From contig NZ_LQXS01000003.1 of NCBI RefSeq assembly GCF_001586775.1, positions 186,001 to 250,000 on the forward strand: a DNA stretch of 64,000 nt, given 5' to 3'. Of this stretch, positions 9,143 through 18,876 are shown one piece after another. The notes under the pieces were generated by a model, which made no database searches, was not told where the DNA came from, and saw only the letters and a program-made list of their open reading frames with translations. Every line of letters begins with the position of its first letter. The stretch's first letter is position 1. A program made the translations under genes and the position numbers. This DNA comes from Sphingobacterium populi (GTDB lineage: Bacteria; Bacteroidota; Bacteroidia; Sphingobacteriales; Sphingobacteriaceae).

Positions 9143-10045
9143 TTATGTGTTGTAGGTGAGCTCAACTGTATTACCGCTTACCGTAAGAATCGTATTTGCG
9201 CCAAATACTAGCGCGTGGTTATCTTCAATATGTCCAGCAGGAAATTCAAAGGCTACAGGATAAGCATATTCCTTTACAATTTCCATTACGATCTGACATA
9301 TATCCTGCCCAAATGGTGGATCACTTTCTCTAATGGCGGTAAAGCCGCCGACGATCAATCCCCGAAGTTTTGCTAGCTTATTTGCTCTTTTCAATGTACG
9401 CAGCATACGATCAGTATTATACAAGGCTTCGCCCACATCCTCGATAAACAAAATCTTATCTTCATAAACGGGGTCGGAGGGAGAGCCTAAGATACTTTGC
9501 AAAATGGCAAGATTACCGCCAATCAGCACACCCTCGGCTTGGCCTTCTCGATGCACGTTGCTTGCGGTTGTATACCGTATGGTGCAATCTTCACCAAATA
9601 GCGCTTTGCGCAGCGACTCCAAGGAAGAAGATGTCCCTTTCTCAAAGCTCTTGGGCATTTGCCCATGGATAGATGCTATATTAGTTTGCCGCTGAATATG
9701 GCTATGCAGTACAGTTATATCGCTAAAGCCGATTATCCATTTAGGATTGTTGACGAATGATGAGAAGTCAATCGCGTCAATAATACGAACCGTACCATAG
9801 CCGCCACGTGCTGCAAATACAGCTTTGACGGTCATATCATCCAGAGCTTGCTGCAAATCCTGTTGCCGCAACGCGTCAGTACCCGCAAAAGTGTTCCACG
9901 ATGCCGAAACCGACGGACTCACTAAAACGCGCAACCCCCAGCTTTCTAATATACGAATACCATCATCTATGCCGCCTTTTACGGCGCTAGCCGTACATAC
10001 AATCGCTACCGTGTCACCTTGTTTAAGGTAAGGAGGTGTTTTCAT
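9143..10045 (-). CDS. LD-carboxypeptidase (S66 family, LdcA/MccF-like)
   Basis: A cytoplasmic serine peptidase of 300 residues from the ATG at 10045. The frame continues to a TTG at 10084, but AAAGGA lies about 7 nt before the inner ATG, and MKTPPYLKQGDTVAIVCTAS is the typical family N-terminus. GGYGTVRIIDAIDF and IIGFSDITVLHS (nucleophile Ser in GFSD) are S66 signatures, as is LFIEDVGE. LdcA releases the terminal D-Ala from murein tetrapeptides during recycling; MccF homologues cleave microcin C. Here recycling is the more likely role. It converges on gntP with 4 nt between stops. Confidence 0.9.
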   Translation of the reverse strand: MKTPPYLKQGDTVAIVCTASAVKGGIDDGIRILESWGLRVLVSPSVSASWNTFAGTDALRQQDLQQALDDMTVKAVFAARGGYGTVRIIDAIDFSSFVNNPKWIIGFSDITVLHSHIQRQTNIASIHGQMPKSFEKGTSSSLESLRKALFGEDCTIRYTTASNVHREGQAEGVLIGGNLAILQSILGSPSDPVYEDKILFIEDVGEALYNTDRMLRTLKRANKLAKLRGLIVGGFTAIRESDPPFGQDICQIVMEIVKEYAYPVAFEFPAGHIEDNHALVFGANTILTVSGNTVELTYNT

Positions 10046-10107
10046 CACAAATCCTTTGTTATCTAAATATAGTGCGCAAACCAATTATGAAATCGCGCAA
10101 TTTGAGT

Positions 10108-10115
10108 TATCTTTG
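10108..10115 (+). promoter_or_regulatory. Putative -7 promoter element for metG
   Basis: TATCTTTG matches the Bacteroidota -7 consensus TAnnTTTG exactly. Transcription would begin near 10120, about 15 nt before the GTG at 10135. No good TTTG is seen at the -33 spacing. Confidence 0.5.
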
Positions 10116-10134
10116 CTTTTCAGCAATTTAGCAT

Positions 10135-12240
10135 GTGCTGCCTAATATTAACATTTATTTTCGACATACTTTGGATATTTTAAGTAAAAAACGCTATACC
10201 ATCACCTCCGCTTTGCCGTACGCCAACGGACCACTACATATCGGGCATTTGGCGGGAGCCTATATCCCTGCAGATATTTTCGTGCGTTTTCTGCGGTTGC
10301 AAGGTAAGGATGTCGTGTATGTTTGTGGATCAGATGAACATGGCGCGGCGATTACGATTAAAGCAAAAAAAGAAGGAGTAACACCCAAAGAAATCATTGA
10401 TCAATACAATAAACAAATCAAAGATAGCTTTGAAGAGTTTGGTATTTCATTCGATATTTATCATCGTACATCGGAGAAGATTCACCACGAATTATCACAG
10501 GATTTTTTCCTGAACCTATATCATAAAGGGGAGTTTATCGAGCGTTTTTCGGCGCAATATTATGATGAAGAATTTCATCAGTTTTTAGCCGATCGCTATA
10601 TCACGGGTACTTGTCCGCACTGCCAAAACGAAGGTGCGTACGGCGATCAGTGTGAGAAATGCGGCACGTCGCTCAGTCCGACGGATCTGATCAATCCCAA
10701 ATCCACGTTGAGTGGCAAACCACCCGTATTGAAGGAAACTAAACATTGGTACTTGCCATTAGATAAATATCAGGCTTGGCTGGAGCAGTGGCTAATCGAA
10801 GGAAAGAAGGATGTACTCAAATCCAACGTATTTGGCCAATGCCAATCTTGGTTGAAGTCGGGTTTGCAACCGCGTTCGATGACCCGCGATTTGGATTGGG
10901 GTGTAGACGTTCCTTTGCAGGAAGCTGAAGGCAAAAAACTCTACGTGTGGCTAGATGCACCGATCGGATATATCTCTGCTACCAAACAGTGGGCGATAGA
11001 TCAGGGTAAAAACTGGGAAGATTATTGGAAAGCCAAAGACAATCGAGAAGAAGAATCTACTTTGATCCATTTTATCGGCAAGGATAATATCGTATTTCAT
11101 TGCATTATTTTTCCAGCGATTTTGCATGCGCATGGAGATTATATCTTACCAGAAAATGTGCCTGCCAATGAATTTTTGAATCTAGAAGGCGAGAAGCTAT
11201 CTACCTCACGCAATCACGCCGTGTGGTTACATGAATATTTACAAGAATTTCCTGACAAGCAAGATGAGCTACGCTATGTATTGACCTCGATATTGCCGGA
11301 AACATCGGATAGCGAATTCACTTGGAAAGATTTTCAGGCAAGGGTAAACAACGAACTGGTAGCCATCTTAGGCAACTTCGTCAACCGTGTGATGGTTTTA
11401 TCGCACAAGTATTTTGAAGGTGCGGTGAGCTTAGGTACTAAATTGACGCCAGAAGATAATGCTGTTTTTGAGGAATTAGCAAAATACCCCGAACTAATCC
11501 AGCAATCAATTGCACAGTATCGTTTTCGTGAAGCTATGGCGCATTTTATGAATGCAGCACGCTTAGGAAACAAATACTTGGCAGATGAAGAGCCTTGGAA
11601 AGTGGTGAAAACGGACGAAGAGCGCGTGAAGACGGTGTTATTTGTGGCTTCGCAGATCGTGGCCAATTTGGCGATCATGGCACAACCATTCTTGCCAAAA
11701 ACGGCTGCTAAACTTTTCGATATGCTTAGTCTTGAACCACAGCCTTGGGAGCATGCAGGTCAAGCGGCCTTGCTGTCGTCCGGCCATCAGTTACATGAGG
11801 CAGCTTTGCTGTTCGACAAGATTACTGATGAGCAGGTCGATTTGCAATTGCAGAAGCTCGAGCAAGCAAGAGCCAATAATGCCAAGAAAGTCGTTCCGGC
11901 TGCGCCGGCAAAAGCAAACATCAGTTTTGATGATTTTGTGAAACTGGATGTACGGGTTGGAACCATCTTGGAGGCAGAGAAGGTCGCGAAAACGAAAAAG
12001 CTGCTGAAGCTAAAGATTGATACAGGTATCGATCAGCGTACTGTGGTATCGGGAATTGCCGAGTTTTTCAAACCGGAAGATATTGTTGGCAAACAGGTGT
12101 CTATTTTGGTCAACCTAGAGCCACGCGAAATTAAAGGTATCATGTCACAAGGAATGATTCTCATGGCCGAAGATGCCGACGGCCGCTTGGACTTTGTGCA
12201 GCCTAGCTCCACGATACAAGTCGGAAGCACCATCCGTTAA
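10135..12240 (+). CDS. metG: Methionyl-tRNA synthetase with C-terminal tRNA-binding domain
   Basis: Charges tRNA-Met with methionine. From the GTG at 10135 (701 residues) the HIGH motif is at 35-38, the zinc knuckle uses Cys160, 163, 173 and 176, the KMSKS equivalent is KLSTS at 354-358, and an EMAP/Trbp111-like tRNA-binding domain occupies about 595-701 ([19 protein letters not shown]). No in-frame ATG precedes the catalytic core, because a TAG lies at 10129-10131; the start must be GTG 10135 or TTG 10171. It is followed by a strong terminator and is probably a single-gene transcript. Confidence 0.95.
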   Translation: MLPNINIYFRHTLDILSKKRYTITSALPYANGPLHIGHLAGAYIPADIFVRFLRLQGKDVVYVCGSDEHGAAITIKAKKEGVTPKEIIDQYNKQIKDSFEEFGISFDIYHRTSEKIHHELSQDFFLNLYHKGEFIERFSAQYYDEEFHQFLADRYITGTCPHCQNEGAYGDQCEKCGTSLSPTDLINPKSTLSGKPPVLKETKHWYLPLDKYQAWLEQWLIEGKKDVLKSNVFGQCQSWLKSGLQPRSMTRDLDWGVDVPLQEAEGKKLYVWLDAPIGYISATKQWAIDQGKNWEDYWKAKDNREEESTLIHFIGKDNIVFHCIIFPAILHAHGDYILPENVPANEFLNLEGEKLSTSRNHAVWLHEYLQEFPDKQDELRYVLTSILPETSDSEFTWKDFQARVNNELVAILGNFVNRVMVLSHKYFEGAVSLGTKLTPEDNAVFEELAKYPELIQQSIAQYRFREAMAHFMNAARLGNKYLADEEPWKVVKTDEERVKTVLFVASQIVANLAIMAQPFLPKTAAKLFDMLSLEPQPWEHAGQAALLSSGHQLHEAALLFDKITDEQVDLQLQKLEQARANNAKKVVPAAPAKANISFDDFVKLDVRVGTILEAEKVAKTKKLLKLKIDTGIDQRTVVSGIAEFFKPEDIVGKQVSILVNLEPREIKGIMSQGMILMAEDADGRLDFVQPSSTIQVGSTIR

Positions 12241-12263
12241 AAGCAAAGACAAACTTTGTACGA

Positions 12264-12308
12264 AGCTCCTTCATTCATCTGATCAAGTGAATGAAGGAGC
12301 TTTTTTTA
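12264..12308 (+). terminator. Rho-independent terminator after metG
   Basis: A 14-bp perfect stem with arms at 12264-12277 and 12288-12301, a 10-nt loop and a run of seven T. It lies 24 nt after the metG stop. Confidence 0.93.
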
Positions 12309-12379
12309 TGCTACGGCGTGGGTATTATATCTTTAAAAATAAAAGTCTATTAAATCTATAGTCTTTGTAAAGATTATTC

Positions 12380-12387
12380 TATATTTG
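12380..12387 (+). promoter_or_regulatory. Putative -7 promoter element for the TonB receptor transcript
   Basis: TATATTTG matches TAnnTTTG. If used, it gives a leader of about 180 nt before the receptor start at 12573. A TTTG upstream (12364-12367) is spaced too closely to be a proper -33 box. Confidence 0.4.
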
Positions 12388-12395
12388 TTGCACAT

Positions 12396-12526
12396 TACTG
12401 ATGGTCAGTAGCGTCAATATCACTAAGCAAATGTATTTAATTAGGGTCAGCCTTCGGGCAAATCTTCATCAGATGGAGTGCGTAATGAAATAAATACTCC
12501 TCATTCTAGGTGCCCTTATGGCACTT
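12396..12526 (+). ncRNA. Candidate structured 5' leader RNA of unknown class
   Basis: Between the -7 element and the TonB receptor lie five consecutive short hairpins: 12396-12410 (TACTGA/TCAGTA), 12450-12459 (GCC-TTCG-GGC, a stable tetraloop), 12462-12474 (ATCT/AGAT), 12475-12500 (GGAGT/ACTCC) and 12508-12526 (AGGTGCC/GGCACTT). I compared it by eye with TPP, cobalamin, SAM, FMN, glycine and fluoride riboswitch cores and saw no match. It may be an uncharacterised riboswitch, a regulatory leader or a small RNA. Confidence 0.35.
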
Positions 12527-12572
12527 CTATCCATAAGTTTAAAAACAAAGTTCAATCATACGATTTCATTTC

Positions 12573-15134
12573 ATGTACAAGATCATACTATTATTAAGCA
12601 CTTATCTATTAGTCAGTTCCATCGCAGTTGGTCAACACACGGCGCCCGCTATACAAGGCAAAGTTGTTGATCGGCAGAATCAGCCAGTTCCACATGCAAC
12701 CATTACTATTCGCGAAACGAATCAACGTTTTGCAGCCGACGCCGACGGGCAATTTTCTGTAATACCGACGCAATTGCCACCATTCCGAATTAGAGCTGCC
12801 TCGGTCGGCTACAGATCAAGCGAATTGCTCATCGATAATCGACAATCGGAAGCGGCAATTACGCTGCAACTCGAAGCGGAAAACCAAGTAGAAGAAGTCA
12901 TCGTAACCTCGCGCCGACGTCAAGAGCAACTACAAGATGTACCCATTCCTATTTCCGTCGTGAGCGGCAAATTTGTCGAAGAATCGGGCGCCTTCAACGT
13001 GAATCGGATCAAAGAAATCGTGCCTTCCGTGCAGCTTTACTCTTCCAATCCGCGCAATACCGGCATCAGCATTCGAGGATTGGGCACTACATTTGGCCTC
13101 ACTAATGATGGCATTGACCCAGGCGTTGGTTTTTATGTCGATGGAGTGTATTATGCGCGTAATGCCGTCACTACATTAGATTTTATCGATGTCGAGCAGA
13201 TTGAGGTATTGCGCGGGCCGCAAGGCACCTTATTCGGTAAAAATACGGTGGCAGGAGCATTCAACATCACCACACGTAAACCTACATTTCATAGTACAGC
13301 GGATGCCGAAGTGTCGTACGGAAATTATGGTTTTATCCAAGCAAAAGGATCAATTAGTGGACCAATCACGAATAAAATTGCCGCCAGACTGTCTTTTAGT
13401 GGTACGCAACGAGATGGAGTACTATATAACGTCGCTACGCAAAAACATACTAATGAACTCAATAATTTAGGTTTCCGTGGACAAGTCCTGTACCAACCAT
13501 CAGAGAAAGTAGATGTCTTGTTTGCTGCCGATCTTACTCGTCAGCGACCAGATGGTTATGCGCAGGTATTCGCCGGTGTAGCACCCACTTTGCGAGCGGA
13601 CTATCGGCAATTCGAACAAATCATTCGGGATCTCAACTACGATCTTCCTTCTCGAAATCCCTTTGATCGTATCATTGATCATGATACGCCATGGCGATCT
13701 AATCAAGATCTTGGTGGTTTGTCGGCCAACGTAGACGTAAAGTTGGGCGGCGGTACATTGACATCGACAAGTGCTTGGCGTTTCTGGAATTGGGACCCTT
13801 CAAATGATCGCGATTTTACTGGTTTACAAGCTTTAGCACTCTCGCAGGCACCATCACGACATGACCAATGGTCGCAAGAAGTGCGCTGGGCGGGAGATTT
13901 TTCTTCGACATTGAGTGCTGTTTTTGGTTTGTATGCATTCGGGCAAAAATTGGATGCCGATCCCGCACATACGGAGATGGCAGGCGTCGATCAATGGCGA
14001 TTTGCACAAAATTCGGAAAGTTCACTATGGCAAACTCCTGGGCTTTTTGAAGGCTTAGGCATTCGTTCCTATCCCAGTATGCGCTCATTTAGTACGGCTT
14101 TGTTTACACAATTTGATTGGAAAATTCTGCCTGATCTGCGATTATTACCTGGCTTGAGGTTAAATTACGATGATAAGTCGGTCAACTTTCGACGCGAAGT
14201 ATTTGGCGGCTTGCAAACGGAAGATCCTGCGCTGATCGCTTTGCAGCGTGGTCTATATTCTGATCAAGCTTTTGAGGCGCGTGTCGATGATACAAATCTT
14301 TCGGGACAAATCACCCTTGCTTATAAAGCCAATGAAAAAATCAACACCTTTGCGACCTTTTCTACTGGCTTTAAGCCAGTAGGTTTGAATCTTGGTGGAT
14401 TGCCAAATCAAGACGGGCAGCCGATGTTGGAGTTAGCTGTGATCAGACCCGAGCGCGTTGCGCATTATGAACTGGGCATCAAAACCAATCCTACCACCAA
14501 CATGCAGCTAAACTTAACGGTGTATAATACCGATGTACGCGATTACCAAACACAAGTGCAAGCGGCTGATCTTGCTGTCAACCGCGGTTATTTGGCAAAT
14601 GCGGAACACGTGCGTGTACAAGGCCTCGAGTTTGATGCCAATGCGCGCGTGAGCGATTGGTTCAGCATGTATGGCTCAGTAGCCTATACCGATGGCAAAT
14701 ATGTTTCCTTTACCAATGCGCCGCCACCGTTGGAAGGAACAGGCGGACCAAATTTTGTCGATGTGTCTGGCGGTCGATTGCCTGGTATTTCAGAGTGGGC
14801 AACTTCGTTTGGAGCAGAAGTAAAATCAAAATCGGCGCGCTTTCTCGGGCAGCGCGGCGAATATTTCTTCGCGGCCGACGGCTTTTACCGTTCTACATTT
14901 TCGTCTAACCCGACACCATCTGCCTATTTAGTCGTCCCAGGTTATACCTTGGTCAATCCACGCATTGGTTTTCGCTCGCAAGATGGCGTCTCGGTCACGG
15001 TGTGGGCGCGCAATGTGTTTAATACCAATTATTTTGAGCAATTACTTCCAGGCGCTGGTAATGCAGGTCATTATGCCGCCGTGTTAGGCGATCCACGTAC
15101 TTACGGCATCACATTACGCTACGCGTGGCGCTAG
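12573..15134 (+). CDS. TonB-dependent outer membrane receptor with N-terminal carboxypeptidase-regulatory-like domain
   Basis: An 853-residue outer membrane receptor. A signal peptide covers about 1-20, a CarboxypepD_reg-like beta-sandwich about 25-105, the plug about 115-230 and the 22-strand barrel the rest. The plug contains IRGLGTTFG, GFYVDGVYYAR and IEVLRGPQGTLFGKNTVAGA. These closely follow receptors common in Alphaproteobacteria, whereas the N-terminal domain is the Bacteroidota type. No SusD gene follows, so it is probably not a glycan receptor; the ligand is unknown. It stands alone between two terminators and has a long structured leader. Confidence 0.9.
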   Translation: MYKIILLLSTYLLVSSIAVGQHTAPAIQGKVVDRQNQPVPHATITIRETNQRFAADADGQFSVIPTQLPPFRIRAASVGYRSSELLIDNRQSEAAITLQLEAENQVEEVIVTSRRRQEQLQDVPIPISVVSGKFVEESGAFNVNRIKEIVPSVQLYSSNPRNTGISIRGLGTTFGLTNDGIDPGVGFYVDGVYYARNAVTTLDFIDVEQIEVLRGPQGTLFGKNTVAGAFNITTRKPTFHSTADAEVSYGNYGFIQAKGSISGPITNKIAARLSFSGTQRDGVLYNVATQKHTNELNNLGFRGQVLYQPSEKVDVLFAADLTRQRPDGYAQVFAGVAPTLRADYRQFEQIIRDLNYDLPSRNPFDRIIDHDTPWRSNQDLGGLSANVDVKLGGGTLTSTSAWRFWNWDPSNDRDFTGLQALALSQAPSRHDQWSQEVRWAGDFSSTLSAVFGLYAFGQKLDADPAHTEMAGVDQWRFAQNSESSLWQTPGLFEGLGIRSYPSMRSFSTALFTQFDWKILPDLRLLPGLRLNYDDKSVNFRREVFGGLQTEDPALIALQRGLYSDQAFEARVDDTNLSGQITLAYKANEKINTFATFSTGFKPVGLNLGGLPNQDGQPMLELAVIRPERVAHYELGIKTNPTTNMQLNLTVYNTDVRDYQTQVQAADLAVNRGYLANAEHVRVQGLEFDANARVSDWFSMYGSVAYTDGKYVSFTNAPPPLEGTGGPNFVDVSGGRLPGISEWATSFGAEVKSKSARFLGQRGEYFFAADGFYRSTFSSNPTPSAYLVVPGYTLVNPRIGFRSQDGVSVTVWARNVFNTNYFEQLLPGAGNAGHYAAVLGDPRTYGITLRYAWR

Positions 15135-15171
15135 CACATGATCTTGTAAACGAACCAACCAAACCAAGTGA

Positions 15172-15213
15172 AGCCCGCTGATTCTTACATAAGGAGTAGC
15201 GGGCTATTTTTTT
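15172..15213 (+). terminator. Terminator after the TonB receptor
   Basis: The stem AGCCCGCT/AGCGGGCT has arms at 15172-15179 and 15198-15205, followed by a T-rich run to 15213. It isolates the receptor from the downstream sigma factor operon. Confidence 0.85.
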
Positions 15214-15278
15214 CCATAGAGAGTTTATGGAAAGTTGTATCTTCCAGCATCATTATAATAGCGAAGTAAACTACTTTA

Positions 15279-15815
15279 ATGGACGAACGCACACTGCTCA
15301 TACGCTATAGACAGACCGGAAATCTGCAAGATTTGGGAAGATTATTTACTCCCTATATGTCGCTACTCTATGGTGTGTGCTACAAGTACCTGCAAGATCA
15401 GGATCATAGTCAGGATGCCGTGATGTACATCTTTGAAGAGCTCATCAAAAAACTGCGGACGCACGAAGTGGACAATTTTAAAAGCTGGCTTTATGTATAT
15501 GCGCGCAATTATTGCCTCATGCAAATCCGGAAAGACAAACGCCAAAACAACGTGCCGATAGAGCAGTACCTGATCGAAGCCGAAGCACAGTTGGCTGTAC
15601 CGGAGGAGGTAGCGTGGCTGGAGCAAGATTTTGAGAAACTGGAAGTTTGCTTGGTTGGGCTAATACCAGAGCAAGAGCAATGTGTACGCCTATTTTACTT
15701 GGAAAAAAAATGTTATAAAGAAATTGCAGCAATGACGGGTTTCGATCTGAATAAAGTGAAAAGCTATATTCAGAATGGGAAGCGCAATCTAAAGCTGTGC
15801 ATGGAAAAAATGTAA
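15279..15815 (+). CDS. ECF-type RNA polymerase sigma factor
   Basis: A 178-residue sigma-70 family protein of the extracytoplasmic-function class. Region 2 is at about 20-90 (HSQDAVMYIFEEL, FKSWLYVYARNYCLMQIRKDK) and region 4 at about 115-175 (LIPEQEQCVRLFYLEKKCYKEIAAMTGFDLNKVKSYIQNGKRNLK). The stop overlaps the start of the next gene by one base (TAATG), so the two are translationally coupled, as expected for a sigma/anti-sigma pair. Its regulon cannot be told from the sequence. Confidence 0.92.
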   Translation: MDERTLLIRYRQTGNLQDLGRLFTPYMSLLYGVCYKYLQDQDHSQDAVMYIFEELIKKLRTHEVDNFKSWLYVYARNYCLMQIRKDKRQNNVPIEQYLIEAEAQLAVPEEVAWLEQDFEKLEVCLVGLIPEQEQCVRLFYLEKKCYKEIAAMTGFDLNKVKSYIQNGKRNLKLCMEKM

Positions 15816-16459
15816 TGGACAATAATTATCAGTTATCTCGAATTCACAATTATGTAGCTGGGCTCATGAGCCAAGAGGATATGCATGCCTTGGAACGCGA
15901 AGCCATCAACGATCCTTTTTTGCAAGATGCGATCGATGGTTATAAGTTGCAGAAAGGCGTAGAAACGGCACCATTGAGCTTGTTGCAAAAGCGCTTGGCA
16001 GCGCGCATAGAACAGAGAGACTTGGAGCGCAATAGGCGGTTCTTCGGCTGGCAACGCTTGGCAATTGGCTTAGTAGCGGCAGTTATGTTTGTTGTTGTTT
16101 GTTCGTTATTGGTATTCAGACATTTACATCAAAAACCTACTATTGCTACACAACCAGAGAGCATTACAATTATCACGCCTGCACTTCGTGTGCAAGTTGT
16201 CCCCGAAGAAAAATCGGATGCAAGACCTTTGAAAGGGTGGGATCGGTTTTCCCAAAAACTCGACGAAAGCTTGTCGTCCTACGCAAGTGCTATTTCGTTG
16301 GATATACAGTTCGACATCGTAAAAGGGCATGCTGAACACATCAGTATAAGCGGCACCAATGATGCACAATTTGTTGAAAAGATCAAAGAAACGATTCGAC
16401 AAGAACTTCGGTGGGAAGGTAAGTATGCACAGTTCCGTTTACATATTGCAGAAGAATAA
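15815..16459 (+). CDS. Membrane-anchored anti-sigma factor-like protein
   Basis: A 214-residue protein from the ATG overlapping the sigma factor stop; a longer frame to 15797 exists but lies inside the sigma gene. The N-terminal cytosolic part (YQLSRIHNYVAGLMSQEDMHALE) resembles the small sigma-binding region of Bacteroidota anti-sigma proteins, which lack the zinc finger. One membrane helix spans about 80-102, followed by a periplasmic domain of about 110 residues. Coupling to the ECF sigma gene supports the role. No homology of the periplasmic part was recognised. Confidence 0.72.
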   Translation: MDNNYQLSRIHNYVAGLMSQEDMHALEREAINDPFLQDAIDGYKLQKGVETAPLSLLQKRLAARIEQRDLERNRRFFGWQRLAIGLVAAVMFVVVCSLLVFRHLHQKPTIATQPESITIITPALRVQVVPEEKSDARPLKGWDRFSQKLDESLSSYASAISLDIQFDIVKGHAEHISISGTNDAQFVEKIKETIRQELRWEGKYAQFRLHIAEE

Positions 16460-16472
16460 AATCGCCTAACAT

Positions 16473-17468
16473 ATGAAACAACTAAAAATAATATTCATCG
16501 CCTTCCTAAGTTTGACGATGCAGCACAGCTATGCGCAAGTACAACCGGTCGCTATGGATAGCTTGACTAACACGATTGAAAGAGAAATACGTACGGCTAT
16601 ATTGGAGAAAAAGGGTTTTAGCGGTCGGATCACTTTTGAATTTAATAAAAATAAATCGAGCAACTTGTTCATCCGTGTTGTACCAGCATACGCAATAGAT
16701 AGTGCCGTGTTGAACACTATTGCTGATGCCGTACCACCATCCTTGTATATCGATCGCGACAGTTTGAGTGTGAGTGCTTCGTACCAGTTTGATGAATATA
16801 CCGGTGAACTATTTTTTACATCTTGGCAGAATGATTATCTAATTCATAAAGTTTTTGGAGGGCACAATACACTGAATGTAGAATCTCCAGGCGGCACAGG
16901 GATGTTCATGAGAAGATGGGTCAATTACGTGCATCAACTTATGCCGTCCGTAGATACAACTACGAAATACATAACAATGGGGAAAATACGTTGGTTGAGC
17001 TTCGATCTAGATCTGGACGGTAAGATTATCCTAAGCGATACTAATCCTTCAGACTCCATCTTATCTACCTTTTTTAAAACCGAAAGATCATGGAAACCGA
17101 GTATACATCATGGTCGTAGGGTACGTATGCGTATATCATTGTCTTTGCCAGAGAAGATTTCACATTTGTACCTAACACATTGGGATTCTGATATGATTTG
17201 CAATCCTGTGATGGAAGAGTATGCACATAAATTATATCATAAAAGAATTTTTGTAGAGGATTACGCTATGCCTACTCGTGATGGACTAAATGTGATATCC
17301 ATGATTAATAATCGTGGCAAGATGGCATCTGTGCGCTATCATAAAGGTGATTTAGAGGCTTGTAAAGACATGGAAGAGCAAATACGAGAAGCAGATATAA
17401 TAAAAGACTATCGCGAATCGTATTTCCCATATTATAATCGACTATACTTTTACACCTATCAAGATTAA
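16473..17468 (+). CDS. Secreted protein of unknown function, in the sigma/anti-sigma operon
   Basis: A 331-residue protein with a clear signal peptide (MKQLKIIFIAFLSLTMQHSYAQ, cleavage near residue 22). It is rich in Tyr, Asp and Arg, without membrane helices or recognisable catalytic motifs. The first part (about 30-100) has the MDSLTNTIEREIRTAILEKKGFSGRI pattern seen in TonB/energy-transducing-like secreted proteins of Bacteroidota, but this is weak. It lies 13 nt after the anti-sigma gene and is probably co-transcribed. Its role may be to sense or respond to the envelope signal that drives the sigma factor. Confidence 0.6.
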   Translation: MKQLKIIFIAFLSLTMQHSYAQVQPVAMDSLTNTIEREIRTAILEKKGFSGRITFEFNKNKSSNLFIRVVPAYAIDSAVLNTIADAVPPSLYIDRDSLSVSASYQFDEYTGELFFTSWQNDYLIHKVFGGHNTLNVESPGGTGMFMRRWVNYVHQLMPSVDTTTKYITMGKIRWLSFDLDLDGKIILSDTNPSDSILSTFFKTERSWKPSIHHGRRVRMRISLSLPEKISHLYLTHWDSDMICNPVMEEYAHKLYHKRIFVEDYAMPTRDGLNVISMINNRGKMASVRYHKGDLEACKDMEEQIREADIIKDYRESYFPYYNRLYFYTYQD

Positions 17469-17611
17469 TCGACCTACCGCGCCTATCAATATCAAACTAT
17501 AACTTATTCAGCAAGAAAGGATTTTTACAAACTTATGCTATACAAAAGACAGAAATAGCATACATTGAAGTGTTTTTTCAGAAAGAACAATCGCTCCATT
17601 AAGCATTCTGT

Positions 17612-18739
17612 ATGGCAACAAACAAAAACAATAATAGTACTTCGCAAATCAATACAACAAAGCCAAAAGCTTTTTACCATGTGGATATTGTTGTTATCGG
17701 TGCGGGACAAGCCGGTTTGTCAGCGGCATATTATTTAAAAAAGTCTGGTATTGAACCCGGCAAAGGTTTCGTAATCATCGATGATGAATCGGGGGCTGGC
17801 GGCGCTTGGCAACATCGCTGGGATTCTTTAACGCTAGATAATGTCAATGGCATCAACGATTTGCCCGGCTTATCTTTTGATGAGACAGTCAACACAACAG
17901 ATAAAACTTTGCTGGCCTCTGTGGCCTTGCCTCGCTATTATGCAGCGTACGAAAAAACATTTGAACTGCCTGTCATACGACCACTCAAAGTAACCAATGT
18001 AACTGAAAGAAAAGACCGCTTTCTCATTCATACAGATGGCGTGCAGTTCAGCGCCAAAGGCATCATCAATGCAACAGGAACTTGGAAAACACCACGAATA
18101 CCAATCTACCCAGGATCGGAACTATTTAAAGGCCAGCAACTGCACACCGTAGATTATAGAAATGCGCAAGCATTTGAAGGCAAGCATGTCATCGTCGTCG
18201 GCGCAGGAATTTCTGCCATCCAACTACTTCGAGAAATATCCGAAGTCACCGAAACTACTTGGGTGACGCGAAGACCGCCCGAATTCAAAGATTTTGATTT
18301 CAATCCAGATTTAGGTCGTGAAGCGGTTGCTATGGTCGAAGCTCGCGTGCGTGATGGCTTACCGCCGCGCTCTGTCGTGTCGGTCACGGGTTTGCCGACA
18401 ACGCCTGCGATTCGCGGTATGATGGACAAAGGGATTTTGGATCGAAAACCGATGTTTGATAAAATTACCGAGCGTGGTGTGCAATGGGCCGACGGTACCA
18501 CGCTGGATGCGGATGTAATCTTTTGGAATACGGGGTTTCATCACTCGCTGGATCATTTGGCGCCTTTACATTTGATGAACGATCAAGGTGGAATTGTGAT
18601 GTCGGGAAAATTGGCGACTCAAGTCGCGCAGGATCATCGCATACATCTTGCTGGATACGGCCCTTCTGCCTCTACCATTGGGGCTAATAGAGCGGGACGC
18701 GTGGTCGCTAGTGAATTGATCGAAACACTGGGTTTGTAG
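17612..18739 (+). CDS. FAD-dependent oxidoreductase, flavin-containing monooxygenase-like
   Basis: A 375-residue flavoprotein with two Rossmann dinucleotide motifs: GAGQAG at 30-35 for FAD and GAGISAIQLL near 197 for NAD(P)H. GGAWQHRWDSLTL resembles the FAD-stacking segment of flavin monooxygenases, and NATGTWKTPRIPIYPG is the usual second FAD contact. The FMO fingerprint between the two motifs is only partial. The substrate is unknown. There are 143 nt of non-coding sequence before it and no obvious operon partner. Confidence 0.82.
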   Translation: MATNKNNNSTSQINTTKPKAFYHVDIVVIGAGQAGLSAAYYLKKSGIEPGKGFVIIDDESGAGGAWQHRWDSLTLDNVNGINDLPGLSFDETVNTTDKTLLASVALPRYYAAYEKTFELPVIRPLKVTNVTERKDRFLIHTDGVQFSAKGIINATGTWKTPRIPIYPGSELFKGQQLHTVDYRNAQAFEGKHVIVVGAGISAIQLLREISEVTETTWVTRRPPEFKDFDFNPDLGREAVAMVEARVRDGLPPRSVVSVTGLPTTPAIRGMMDKGILDRKPMFDKITERGVQWADGTTLDADVIFWNTGFHHSLDHLAPLHLMNDQGGIVMSGKLATQVAQDHRIHLAGYGPSASTIGANRAGRVVASELIETLGL

Positions 18740-18876
18740 TATGTAATACGTCGTGCAGGCAAAATCACTTCGTGAATTGCTTAGATTATTTTTCGATCTC
18801 ATCGAGCAGCAGTTATCACAATGCTCATATATAAAGGGAATATATCTTGCAGAATTATTTTCGACTATTCATTTAT

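Noticed and set aside
12173..12361. Plus-strand frame running through the metG terminator
   Set aside because: It overlaps the metG end in another frame and crosses a strong terminator.
12396..12526. Known riboswitch before the TonB receptor
   Set aside because: Cores of TPP, cobalamin, SAM, FMN, glycine and fluoride riboswitches were looked for by eye and not found; it is listed only as a structured leader of unknown class.
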